This document shows, piece by piece, positions 11,032 through 21,173 of a DNA stretch of 64,000 nt. The notes below the pieces were generated by a model that worked only from the letters and a program-made list of their open reading frames with translations, was not told the DNA's origin and made no database searches. How positions within the stretch are numbered: the first letter of the stretch is position 1; each line of letters opens with the position of its first letter. The stretch is from Bisporella sp. PMI_857 (taxonomy: Eukaryota > Ascomycota > Leotiomycetes > Helotiales > Helotiaceae): NCBI GenBank assembly GCA_021307315.1, contig JAJSPD010000005.1:124001-188000 (forward strand). Reading direction: 5' to 3'. The translations under genes and the position numbers were made by a program.

Positions 11032-11785
11032 GTCAGAATTCGTAGAGGAATGTAGCCGCCTCGGCTGAGTCTACATGTTGCTAGTATCACAACCGGTTGA
11101 TCTGTTTCTTAAGAAAGTTCCCCGTTACTATTGAGGAGCGTTATTATCTATCGCAGACAAGTACATGCTACTGGCGCGACTACGCTCCTGTGCTCCTCGT
11201 TGTGGTCGAGTTACTGACGATGGCACTCAGTGCATCAAGGAGACTGAGGCAAGAGTGGTTAAATGAAACGCTAGCAAATATCCTACCATGTCATCCGCTT
11301 TAAGAATCTAGTTCTCAGAGTCGGTAGTGGGTAAACTAAGGCTGTGGACATCTGAACAATAGCAAAAAACTATGTTTTCCCTTATTCATCCAAACCATAC
11401 GCATTCTGTCACACCTCTACAAGGATCGTATTTGGGGCCAATATAAAAAGCCTAGTGTGACCTTGGGAGGTCTTGGCCTGAAATCACATGATTTTATTGA
11501 GCTTCAACAAATTCCAAATCACCAAAACTCTATCGAGTAGGTTTCGAAGATTATTGCTTACAGACGATTTGAACCTGACTAATATATTACTTAGAGTCCT
11601 ATATAGAGTGTCCTTCAATGTGAGGATAGGGTCGGGTTGGTGATGTTACCAAATTATGGAGCGTCGCACGATGGCCAATCCTGGTGATGGGAATTGGTTG
11701 CAGCCTTGGTGGCTGTCAGCTGGAAGGCGGCTAAGGGATTTACGCTGAGAACTCCTGAAATTAATTTGATCACACAAGGGTTACC
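11032..11785. other. Intergenic, no gene seen
   Basis: No supported frame. It contains the promoter side of the HET gene that starts at 11786. A 68-codon frame (11097-11303) has no family features. Confidence 0.5.
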
Positions 11786-13495
11786 ATGAAGCTCATCAAT
11801 ACTAACACAGGCCTCTTTGAGGAGTTTATCGGAAGAGACATCCCGAAGTACGCGATCCTCTCTCACACATGGCAGGAGGAAGAAGTATCGTTCACGTCCA
11901 TGAACGAACCATCTTGCAGAAAGAAGGGGGGATACCGGAAAATAGTAATGACTTGCCATATGGCATCCAAGGCGGGACTTAATTATGCGTGGATTGATAC
12001 TTGCTGCATTGACAAGTCTAGCAGCGCGGAGCTGACCGAAGCTATCAATTCTATGTACCGTTACTATCAGCGCTCGAATATCTGCTATGTTTTCCTTTCA
12101 GATCTTCCAGCAACTTCATCCCTACACACCGAGCTTAAGAAATGCCGATGGTTTACACGTGGTTGGACGCTACAAGAACTCATCGCACCAAAAGATATTC
12201 ACTTCTTCGATCAGGATTGGAATTACAGAGGTTCAAAACAAGATCTAGTTGAAGCTCTCTCACTAATCACGGGTATCAATCCAAACATTTTAATGCACAA
12301 TAAGCGACTTTCATCAGTCGCCGTAGCTCAGCGTATGTCATGGGCTGCACATCGTGAAACTACTCGAATTGAAGATATGGCGTACTGTTTACTTAGAATA
12401 TTTGAGGTTAATATGCCATTGCTGTATGGAGAAGAGGGCAGGGCATTCAGAAGACTGCAAGAGGAAATCATCAAGTCCACTGCCGATTTCAGTATATTTG
12501 CTTGGAGAGTGCCGCCGGTCGTGGGGAGCACAAGGCATAACGACCGCGTCTTTTGCAGCCTCCTTTCTGATGAACCTGCTGCCTTCGCTACTTGTGGATC
12601 CATCGTCACAAAGTTAAGCGATGGGCGGCGGGAATTCTCAGTGACAAACGTCGGGGTGAAGTCTAAAGTTCAGCTACTTTCTGAAGGACTTCCCGGTCAG
12701 CACGCAAGAAGGTCCATCTTACCACTTGCTTGTTGTACGACTTCTCACAATTCCCTCGGAATCAGAATTAGAAAATGCGGTCCCGACCAGTTTATTAGAG
12801 AGGATCCCTGTACGCTGGTGGAGCATATCCAGGATATGTTTCAGCATGCCCCTACGGAAATATACCTTTTAACAGAGCTTCCAGGTACAGATCTAACTTC
12901 TATTTATTCGACTTCAGATATAACATCACCAATAGCTCAAACGAGATCACATGTTCTACATATCAAACTTTCACCTCAGATGGAACTTTATGACCTATGG
13001 CCTTCAGCTCGATTTGACGATGAAGATCAAGTTTTCTTCATTTCTGGCGACTCCAATCGTGATTCTGTTTTACTGAAAATTCATGGACAGGCTACTACAT
13101 ATTTTGGTCTGGAATTGACCAGCATCAAGTTCTCTTGTACTTTTTATGCGATAGGTTGGTCTATGATAGAGCCTAGCTCCTTGCAGTGTACATTGTTGAA
13201 CTATCAACCGTCAGGAATTTTACTGGACGAAATGCAGCTCAATATTGCGTCGCGAGACCTTGATAGACACGGTGTTCTCTCCAAATTGCAAGACTATGGA
13301 TTTCCAAGATGCACCTCCGCTACAATAAAGATTCCTCAGACGAGATATAGTGTTAGAGTATCGTTCAGTCCAACTTTGGTGACTGAGCCAGCTATTTGCC
13401 CAAACGCGTTCTGGAGCGTCAACTTCTCTTGGAAAATCTACGAAACAAACAGACTTCCTCCAACTCAAAGGGGAGAATGGGTGATGAGCAGATAG
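11786..13495 (+). CDS. HET-domain protein (HET-E/DUF8212-like architecture)
   Basis: Heterokaryon-incompatibility domain protein; the family controls non-self recognition and cell death after hyphal fusion. Single exon of 569 residues. The HET core is at about residues 23-165: YAILSHTWQEEEVSF, YAWIDTCCIDKSSSAEL and CRWFTRGWTLQELIAP, which are the three conserved HET blocks. The stretch EGRAFRRLQEEIIKSTADFSIFAW after the HET core marks the common C-terminal partner region (DUF8212-like). No NACHT, WD or ankyrin domain follows, so this is the short form. The C-terminal 300 residues look like a beta-rich region with no recognised motif. The ATG at 11786 (MKLINTNTGLFEEF) is the canonical start for this group. 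The specific partner allele is unknown. Confidence 0.92.
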   Translation: MKLINTNTGLFEEFIGRDIPKYAILSHTWQEEEVSFTSMNEPSCRKKGGYRKIVMTCHMASKAGLNYAWIDTCCIDKSSSAELTEAINSMYRYYQRSNICYVFLSDLPATSSLHTELKKCRWFTRGWTLQELIAPKDIHFFDQDWNYRGSKQDLVEALSLITGINPNILMHNKRLSSVAVAQRMSWAAHRETTRIEDMAYCLLRIFEVNMPLLYGEEGRAFRRLQEEIIKSTADFSIFAWRVPPVVGSTRHNDRVFCSLLSDEPAAFATCGSIVTKLSDGRREFSVTNVGVKSKVQLLSEGLPGQHARRSILPLACCTTSHNSLGIRIRKCGPDQFIREDPCTLVEHIQDMFQHAPTEIYLLTELPGTDLTSIYSTSDITSPIAQTRSHVLHIKLSPQMELYDLWPSARFDDEDQVFFISGDSNRDSVLLKIHGQATTYFGLELTSIKFSCTFYAIGWSMIEPSSLQCTLLNYQPSGILLDEMQLNIASRDLDRHGVLSKLQDYGFPRCTSATIKIPQTRYSVRVSFSPTLVTEPAICPNAFWSVNFSWKIYETNRLPPTQRGEWVMSR

Positions 13496-14157
13496 TATCG
13501 ATATTCTAGACTGGTATTATAATCTTAGTTTGTGCATTGTAATAAAAAATATTTCGCCTAGCAGTATGTAGTTTGTGCTTTACATCTGCAGAGTTGCACT
13601 GTGAGCTCGAATGTTATCTTTAATTACTTCAAGCTACGTTAAGAATACCTCACTATTTAAAACTTGGAAAGGCTGATCGTCTTGAGTCCCTCCTTTAGTT
13701 ACTTCTTCCACATAGTTTCTGGATATCTTAGAGTGACCGGCCTTGCACACAAAATTGCGATAAGGATGTCATGTGCTCTACCACAATCATTTCTTTGTTG
13801 GTCAGCCAACCCATCTCTCCATATCTTCTTTCCAGACAGTGTATTTCCCCTGTATTTAATAAGCCCTCGCTCAGAGAATAGACCAACCGCCCGAATTTGA
13901 AATGTCGATTGCAACCGATGCAGATCTCGTCGCAGCACTCCAAGCTTTGTGCAAGCTAAGCCAGCCCTTGGTCGATAGAGATCTTGCTGAGACTAAGAGA
14001 GAAGTAGATCAGAATAAGTTCGTATATCAGTAAGCCCTAAAGGTTTAACTATGGTAAATACCTTGGTAGGTGTGAACATGCCTATAGATTCAGTGCGAGG
14101 CATCTCAAGCGATACATTGCAGACCAGCCATTGTCTTCAGCAGACGACAGATGTCCC

Positions 14158-14175
14158 AAAAAAAAAAAAAAAAAA
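14158..14175. repeat. Poly-A tract (18 A)
   Basis: An uninterrupted run of 18 adenines. It could be a retroposition tail or simple slippage; no cDNA-like copy is visible next to it. Confidence 0.8.
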
Positions 14176-14660
14176 CAGAGAGCCGAGGGAGTTTCGAGTG
14201 AATTCTCTACAAAATACTATGGAGAGTAACTTTTGCCCTCATTTCAGCAATGTTGTCACCGGATATCCTCGCGCTGGCCCTTTGCACATACGCTGTCAAT
14301 CGTAGTGTCTAAGTTCCAGTGAATCTTTTAAATATTTACAAGATTTCTTCATCAGAATGTGTTAGAGGTTGTGCTCACTTGCTATCATGCTGGGAATAAT
14401 TCTGGCTATCTAACTCCTCTCTCAGATTGGTAAGGTCTTCCTTTCGTCATACTAGAAATTGGGCTGACTTTCCCACTGCCAATTAGCCAGGGCCCTCCTG
14501 GCACCCATAGATGTTTAAAATATTCTCGCGGAGCCTTTAGCTTTAGCCAGGAAAGAATCCCCTTGCTATGAGCAGCCTGCCATGGAGGCAAATATCTTCC
14601 TCCAACAATATGATAGCCCTGAATGAAACGCTTAACTGCTGACTCATGTTTAGCCTACAT

Positions 14661-15102
14661 CAGTGAAGGAACTAGTATTATCACGATATATTGACCTCTA
14701 AAATCGAATACTATACCCCACGCAATATGAGATTTCAAATAGCCATACGTATCACGGCAAAATCTGCAATCTTATATTATATCATACTATACCATAGTAT
14801 ACTAGATATTGACCTAAAAGAAGCTATTCCCAATTAGTAATACGACAAAAGTATATCCCGTTTAAAAAAAAGTAAGCTTCATTTCCAGTTGTTTTTAACC
14901 CCTGCAGTGGCTTTTTAGCCTGGCTAACTAGCCTTGGCAAGATACTTAGTATATTGCCAATATAATATGAGATCAAGTTTTCATACCGATACTAGCGTTC
15001 TACGAGATATCTTATACTAATACTAGCGTAGTATCAAAAATTCGATCTCATATGACTCGAGACTCAATATCACTAAATATCACCATACTAGTTCCTTCAC
15101 TG
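14661..15102. mobile_element. hAT-type MITE with 17-bp TIRs and 8-bp TSD
   Basis: Non-autonomous DNA transposon of 442 bp. The left end CAGTGAAGGAACTAGTA (14661-14677) and right end TACTAGTTCCTTCACTG (15086-15102) are perfect reverse complements. The flanks carry a perfect 8-bp duplication, GCCTACAT, at 14653-14660 and 15103-15110. An 8-bp target duplication plus CAGTG...CACTG termini is the hAT hallmark. The interior is AT-rich with no coding capacity and contains repeated short motifs such as ATACTAGCGT. Intact ends and duplication suggest a fairly recent insertion. Confidence 0.9.
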
Positions 15103-15727
15103 GCCTACATGATATTGGGAGCTACAAAGCCGCTTTTGCTTCAATGATCTACTATCGGCAAGTTTATTGTTGTAGCAAAACCGGTATAATGCACCTCCAT
15201 TTCAGTAACTCTTATCTGTAATATATCTTTATCTAGCCGCATTTACGCATAAACCAGATCTTTTGCTCCCCATTTTTGGCTCCAACTCCGCCCCAAACTT
15301 AGCTGCCTTGCCATCTACGGAAACGTAAAATTCGGCTCTCACAACCTCCACATCTCTGGTGTCCCTATGCTTTACCTGCAAGTCCCAAGGGCACAAGGGC
15401 GTTACTTTCGTTGAGACGAGGCTCTTAAGTGACCTCAACAATGGTGTTAGTTTCGTGTGGGCCTAGCGCTTTTCGAAGTCGATGATTGGACTGCGGGATC
15501 ACCTTGCGAGGAGTGGGTGAATTTGGGTACTAGCACCATAAGTCAGCTTTAGAAGTGAATGGTAATTTGAACGAAACTCTCCATTTTAGAATATAGAGTA
15601 GAATAAAGAGGAGCCTCGGCACAGTGTCTATATGTACATATATTTGTGTACTCTAAGTTTGGCGCACTGCAAATTGATGGATGTATGCTTTAACTTTTTT
15701 TAACACGCATCATCCCAGGATGATAGT

Positions 15728-16983
15728 TTATACAATAGTCTCTTCATCGTCATCACTCTCCCCACCATTCTGCATCTGCTCGCCCCCGTCCAACATATTC
15801 CTCCACCGCTCCGCAAAATCTCTCATTCCCGTCTCTCCCTCCAGTCCCGCGTCAACCACATCTTTCGGTAGTTTATGTGCGCTGTATTGTGGCGTATTGA
15901 AGCTATATGCCTCCGGATCATCCTTCTTCACCAGCCTAAACTCTGGCCTCCAAATTTCTTCATCCGCTTCCTCATCCTGTGTATCCTCATCTGAGCTCAT
16001 GCTTGGCAGTGACACAGGATTTGATTCTGGGATACCCAGGAGCGGAGCGGGAATAGGGAGCGTAAGGAGTTCCAACCAGGAGAACAGGAGAGGATCAGTG
16101 CGCTGTGCCCAGGGATTGATATCCATCAATCGCACTTTGTCGTGTGGCTCGGGAAGGTAAATATCAAACACAAAGTCTGACTCTGGGAATGAGTCTTTTA
16201 GTGTCGCGTCAAAGTATTCTAATATTACACGGCGCATCTTGTCGACTAGTGGAAACAGGAACTGGAAATGGTTCAGATCTCGCTGGCACATTCCCACCAG
16301 TCGCCTATCTCTCACAAAACAGCGGAATTCACAGCTTGGATTGACTTTGAACCATTTCCGCAACACCAACACATACTTTATATCTTCCTTCCGGATCTCA
16401 GCCTCTGAGCTGTTGTCTGTGTCATCTAATGCATGTTCTAAATCATGGGTGATAAAGTCCGACGATTTAAGTAGCAAGTATATGTCATTTGGTGTTGCGC
16501 ACTCCATAGAATTCTTCTTCATCGATATCCACGTTGCATCTTTCGGGCTCGACCAGTTCAGCTTCGGCGCAACCAGACCTCCGAGCTCTTTGATCGCATC
16601 TTTTATTTGCTGGTGTATTTCCGGAAATTGGAGGGACGGATCAGGATCAGGATCTTCACCCCAGCCGTCAGACGTGCTAGTGTTATTGTATGTCTCTGGC
16701 GGCGGGAAAGTGGCTTCTGAAGGAGGGAGGACAATGCCATCTTCCCGCAGATAGGCTAGGAATGCTGGCGTGAGGGATATTATTCTAGATTTGAGAGCGG
16801 ATGATCTATATCTAAGTCTTGTGTTAATGGATTTAGTGTAGGCAATGCTGGAAATCCTTACTTTGTGTGCCAGAAATCGTAAGAGCAATGAAGTATATGG
16901 GTTTTCTTCACTGGCTTGAACGGAAGTCTAGTGAGGGGTTCTGGTGGCAGAGCGGGAGCGGAAGGAGGGTCTAAAGCTGGCAT
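15728..16983 (-). CDS. cdc123: CDC123/D123 family eIF2 assembly chaperone
   Basis: ATP-grasp-like chaperone that binds eIF2 gamma and promotes assembly of the eIF2 heterotrimer, hence translation initiation and cell-cycle entry. Two exons: 16862-16983 (start MPALDPPSAPALP) and 15728-16811, separated by a 50-bp intron with GTAAGG donor; the join reads HCSYDFWHTKYRSSALKS, matching the N-terminal CxYSxW signature of the family. Total 401 residues. Further marks are APKLNWSSPKDATWI, CEFRCFVRDRRLVGMCQRD and VFDIYLPE...RLMDINPW, all typical D123 blocks. The C-terminus is acidic (SDDDEE), as in homologues. It starts 291 bp from the divergent CWC21 gene, sharing a promoter. Confidence 0.95.
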
Positions 16984-17274
16984 TTTTGGGTGAAATAAGA
17001 GTGAGTATCTTGGAGCCTCTGGTAGAGAGATTGCCCCTTTATAAGTAAATAAAATACGCTGAAGTAGGTGAGTGTTGTTGACTCATTCAAGGCTGATACT
17101 CAGGCAAAAAAGTTCATGGCGGGGTGGTGACACATGTTTGATTCTGCCGCCCCACCATAGTCACCGCTTTCCGTATTAGCCCTGATTGAAGCAAGGGTCT
17201 TCAGCCCTCCCGCTCCATATAACAATACAACCTCACCACAAGATTCAAGTCCCATAGGTGCAGATCAAACAAAA
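16984..17274. promoter_or_regulatory. Divergent promoter of CDC123 and CWC21
   Basis: A 291-bp gap between two outward-pointing housekeeping genes. No specific element is asserted. Confidence 0.5.
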
Positions 17275-17846
17275 ATGTCATCGAACGTCGGCCTCACGAC
17301 TCCTCGGGGAAGTGGAACATCTGGGTACGTCCAGCGAAACCTTGCACATCTTAAGCCTCGAGATCAAGTAAAGCCCTACGCAGACCTAGAATCTTTCAAG
17401 CACCGACAACGACAGCCAGACAAGGAGATCCTAGAGCATGACCGAAAGCGAGATATCGAGTTGAAGATCTTCGAACTAAGGGATAGACTAGAAGATGAAG
17501 GGTATGTTCATTCTTAGCTATTCTAGTTGACTGTGAGTTGTGAGAATAGAGGGCTAACGCCGCGGACAGGGTTGATGAAGAAGAAATCGATGAGCAGTGC
17601 GATGAACTACGGAAGAAATTAACCAAAGAAGGAGCGGGGGGACAAAAGAAAGGGTTGAAGATGCATCAGGTGCATGAGTTGGCTGAGGCGAAGATCAAGC
17701 AGGACGATAGGTTTCGGAATGCGTTGGGTATAAGCAAAAACTATGAGGAAGGTGATCACTGGAAGAAGCAAGAAGAGAAGAAGAGGAAGGAGTTCGAGGA
17801 GCAACAAGCGGCACTGAAGGATGTGGAAGACAAGGACAAAGAATAA
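17275..17846 (+). CDS. cwc21: Pre-mRNA splicing factor CWC21 (SRRM2 N-terminus homologue)
   Basis: Small spliceosomal protein that binds Prp8 and Snu114 near the catalytic centre. Exons 17275-17501 and 17570-17846 with a 68-bp intron (GTATGT donor, GCTAAC branch, CAG acceptor) give 167 residues. The N-terminus GLTTPRGSGTSGYVQRNL is the invariant family signature. The cwf21 domain follows (DLESFKHRQRQPDKEILEHDRKRDIELKIFELRDRLEDEG, split across the intron) and ends in a charged helix. The C-terminus (KKQEEKKRKEFEEQQAAL) is a lysine/glutamate-rich coiled coil. Length is close to that of yeast and fission-yeast homologues. Shares its promoter with CDC123. Confidence 0.95.
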
Positions 17847-18077
17847 AAACAGCCGATGCCGGCTCAATCACGTATAGTAGCTAAGCATGATGTGGAGTAT
17901 TGGTTATGGCTGGAGTATGGAGTTATGACTGGCACAACAATGGTTTAATCACAGTAATGCGTGGAGCGAGGCATTTAGATGCATGGTGGCCTAAGATACA
18001 TGTGGCAAAACATAATATTAAGGTGCGAAAGCAACAATCCTATTTTTGTATGCCTTTTACCACCATTCTAAATTATT

Positions 18078-18992
18078 TTACAGCTTGTGTCTCTTCTCTC
18101 CACTAGCAATTTTCCTAAATTGCTCTTGCGGGATTCCCGCCATGAATCTCTCTAAACCTCCAAAGACTTCCGCAACTCCTTGGGCATCTAAAACGTCTCT
18201 CTCGGGCTTTCGAATCAGGGCCTTGATCTTCGTCAAGGAGTCGCCAATTAGATGATCTCCCAGTCGCTCATTGATTTCTTCCAGAACTAAGGCCTTAAAC
18301 TTCTCGTCCTCGCCCTTCTTCACCTCGAATGTCTTGTTGACAAACCCAACGTGCAACAACTCAGAGGCTGAGATCCGCTTGGACATAATCAATGCCTCGT
18401 TTGCCTTCGAGATGCCCATTCGTGTAACAAATGCTCTCGAAGCTCCACCTTCGGCGACGAGTCCTAAAGATGAGAAGGGTGTAAGGAGGAAGGCATCGGG
18501 AACAGAATAGATGAAATCTGAGAAGGCAATGAGGGCGGCTGAGAGGCCAATGACAGGGCCATTCAGAGCGGTGACGAGAATCTTTGGATGGCTGTAGAAG
18601 GCGTGGGTGATGTTCAAGTTGTTGGAGACGAAGTTCTTAAGCCAATGCTTGTCGCTGTCTGGGTCTTCGATCTTAGCGTTGCCGATTCCAACATCTGCAC
18701 CACTGTGAGAAGATTAGCTGGAGTCCGAGATCTTGAAAAGTATGGGAAAAGTTTACGCCGAGAAGAATCGTCCTATAACGTATTAGCTCAGGCCCAAGGA
18801 ATAGAGAGGGAGAAACTCACCTTTAGCGGTCAAAAGCGTAATGAAAACCTCATCATGCGTAGCCACTTCTCTCATACTCGTCGCAAGCGCATAGTATCCA
18901 TCTTGGTCTAGTGCATTGAGCTTCTTGGCATTGTCAATAGTGATAATGGCTATCTTGTCATTGTACTCGACGGTCACGACTGGCTTCGACAT
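18078..18992 (-). CDS. eci1: Peroxisomal delta3,delta2-enoyl-CoA isomerase (ECI1-like)
   Basis: Enoyl-CoA hydratase/isomerase family enzyme that moves double bonds so unsaturated fatty acids can enter beta-oxidation. Three exons fit all splice rules: 18821-18992, a 16-nt microexon 18757-18772, and 18078-18702; introns are 48 and 54 bp, both with CTAAT branches. Only this model yields the oxyanion-hole segment KGRFFSAGADVGIG; skipping the microexon breaks the frame. Product 270 residues, start MSKPVVTVEYND. A second crotonase block reads VTALNGPVIGLSAAL, and the glutamate in LGLVAEGGAS is the likely catalytic base. The C-terminus HKL is a PTS1-type peroxisomal signal. ATG at 18992 preferred over any upstream in-frame codon. 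Confidence 0.9.
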
Positions 18993-19481
18993 TTTGATGA
19001 TGGTATGGTGCACTTGTTGGTATGAGATGGAGAGTAGAATTGATACTAGGAAGATAAATAAGCTTAAAAACCCTCAGGGAGGAGTGTAAGACGATTGCCA
19101 AACGTGACTGCCAAAAGAGGTGAAATCGGATGAGCCGAGGTAGGGACGGATACGCAAGGCTGTGGGACGCAAGTCAGCCTGGTCGATTCATGAAGATGGC
19201 AGGTAAATATCCAAAACTTACAGTCGGCGGTTTAAAGATGTTATAGATGCCGCCGAAAGTATATCGATTCCGAAAAAGACTTTTCTTGACCTGCGAATGA
19301 CTAGTTTCTAATGATGAATGTCTACTTTCACTTAATCTTGCGTACCGTGACTTGGTTCTAGTTTTCAGCCTGAGAAATCAGGCTCATTGAAATCATTCGA
19401 CATCATTTCTAATTTCACATCGCTAACCAGTCAGTCATTGAATCCAATTCTCTAGTCTTGGTTACAAGCTGAAGATACAAA
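18993..19481. promoter_or_regulatory. Divergent promoter of ECI1-like gene and PET100
   Basis: 489 bp between two head-to-head genes. No RNA gene or repeat is seen. Confidence 0.5.
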
Positions 19482-19784
19482 ATGGGTGGCCCAAATCTCG
19501 AAGTCTTCAAGGTGTGTCTCTTTGCTGAACAGTTTTGTTGGTATTATTTACTAAAACGCAGATAGTTTGGCATGTACATCATGTTCCCCATTGCGATAAT
19601 GTACTACTACGGTACGAACCTCGACAATCGCTTCTCCGTCCCTGACTTCTGGCCCAAGGCGCATCAAACAAACCGCATACCGTTTGAGAGGAATGAAATC
19701 CAAAGCGAACTAGAGAGGTTGAAGAGGAGGAGGCTGGAGCTTAGGGAGAGGAGATTGAGGAGCGAACGGAATGGAGAGGAGTAG
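19482..19784 (+). CDS. pet100: PET100 cytochrome c oxidase assembly factor
   Basis: Small inner-membrane chaperone needed to assemble cytochrome c oxidase. A 30-nt first exon (19482-19511, MGGPNLEVFK) is joined to 19566-19784 across a 54-bp intron (GTGTGT donor, TAG acceptor), giving 82 residues. The sequence NLEVFKFGMYIMFPIAIMYYYGTNLDNRFSV shows the conserved E-F/K-FG motif leading into a single membrane segment, then a basic amphipathic tail (EIQSELERLKRRRLELRERR) facing the other side. The first exon is too short to be found by frame length alone. It is convergent with the YebC/TACO1-like gene 200 bp downstream. Confidence 0.92.
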
Positions 19785-19984
19785 TGCTGGAAAAGCTAGC
19801 GGAAAATGATATGCATTCATGGCGTTCTGGGAAGCATGGGAATTGATATATCACAACGAGAATACTCTTGAAAACAGACAATTAGCGAGCTAGGGCCCGG
19901 ATTGAGAGGAAATGCTCTCTATTGTACAATATTCTACAAAATGTACATCTAAACAACATTCAATATATGTGTAGGCTGTGCCAA

Positions 19985-20975
19985 TCATGCCTCTAATTTG
20001 GACACCAAATCTTCCCATAGATCATCATTTGTCTCTCCTTGTGCAACATTCGTATACACGGCCTGCACAGTAGGTTCCTCCTCTAACCGATCTAAGAATG
20101 TAGATATGCTTTTTGCAATGCTATCATTAATCGGTACCTTTGTATCCTCATTGGCATCCCAGATGATATCCGAGCTCGCAACCTTCAAATTCAAGCTCTT
20201 CTGTAAAGTGTCCGCTGCAGCCGACGTATTCCCAGCTTCAGTCCAGACCACAAGTCCGCCTTCTCCATCATCTTCGACATCTTCCGCGCCTGCCTCTATT
20301 GCTTCATCCAGCACATCGTCGGCCGTAAGATTCCGCTCGCCGGCTTCGAATGATATTCGTCCTTTCTTCGTGAACAGGAAGCTGACCGGAGTTACAGTAC
20401 CCTTTTCCTTGTTTCTTATGATATCTCGGATATCCATCTGAGTCCGCGCTTCATTGTCGGTTTCTGCCTCGATTATCACGGCTACTGTTGAGGGCAGCAT
20501 GACTTCGAAGGTCATGTTCTTTAAAGTCAGGCCAGTTAACGACTTTCCTTGTCCACGCGCAATTGCTGCATCCATTGATGCTTTGGGAAATCCGGCTACA
20601 TTACATATCAGCATAGAGTTGCAAAGAAAGGAGAAGATGCGTCTAGTTCACATACCTTTCTTTGCATTAGCACAGAGAGTTGCAAGCTTCGGATTCAAGT
20701 TTGGATCAGCGCCAAACACTAAAAATCTGTCAGTATATTAGAACTGTACTCGGCGCGAATAATCTGTTACATTTCGAACATAGTGTGATTTCCTTTGACA
20801 TTGCTGAACGCTGTACATTCTTCTTTCTGTCCGCGGCCCCTTTGTCGTGCTTGATTTTTGACCACCTATTGTGACCTGACTGCACTGCCGACGTTGTCGA
20901 GAATGGCAAACATCGCGCGCATGTGAACTCGCCTTGGGAAACAATTGGTCGAAGACCTCTAGAGAACGCCGCCAT
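19985..20975 (-). CDS. YebC/TACO1-like mitochondrial translational regulator
   Basis: YebC/DUF28 family protein; the animal member TACO1 activates translation of mitochondrial COX1 mRNA. Exons 20771-20975, 20656-20718 (63 nt) and 19985-20595 with introns of 52 and 60 bp give 292 residues. The N-terminus MAAFSRGLRPIVSQGEF looks like a mitochondrial presequence. The family core is SGHNRWSKIKHDKGAADRKK, then LFGADPNLNPKLA and AGFPKASMDAAIARG, and later FLFTKKGRISF and the acidic AGAEDVEDDGE region. Length and domain order match the family. The start lies 198 bp from the divergent LAA1 start. Confidence 0.93.
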
Positions 20976-21173
20976 AACTGTGACGGTTGGAGACGCAATG
21001 TTGTCTCTGGTCGAAGCTCAACCCAACTTTTTTGTGTCAGCCTTGTGATTGGCCAGCCGCGAGAAGGCCACAATCATTGCATCCGCAGCCTTCTCTCACG
21101 AACCTCCCTATACCAACGACAACCCTCAATAAAGCCTCGAAAATCCCTGTCGCGGTCTAGCAAGAAGAGGGCA
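20976..21173. promoter_or_regulatory. Divergent promoter of TACO1-like gene and LAA1
   Basis: 198-bp gap between head-to-head conserved genes. The LAA1 frame is open upstream through this gap, but that part mirrors the neighbouring gene and lacks family sequence. Confidence 0.45.

Larger units (their letters stand above)
13496..15727. other. 2.2-kb gene-free stretch carrying a MITE
   Basis: Apart from the transposable element at 14661-15102, I find only weak signals: an A18 run at 14158-14175, a 43-codon ATG frame at 13902 ending with a TAA that overlaps a GTAAGC, and an unrecognised minus-strand frame around 14406-14650. None is supported as a gene. Confidence 0.5.

Noticed and set aside
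13902..14036. 43-codon ATG frame with a possible GTAAGC donor at its end
   Set aside because: I could not find a following exon in phase with recognisable sequence.
14406..14652. Minus-strand frame reading YLPPWQAAHSKGILSWLKLK, possibly cut by the hAT MITE
   Set aside because: Joining across the target site gives stops soon after the insertion, and I recognise no family.
20934..21173. Upstream extension of the LAA1 frame (about 80 codons)
   Set aside because: It overlaps exon 1 of the divergent TACO1-like gene and its sequence is only the antisense of that exon; the family-like start is at 21174.
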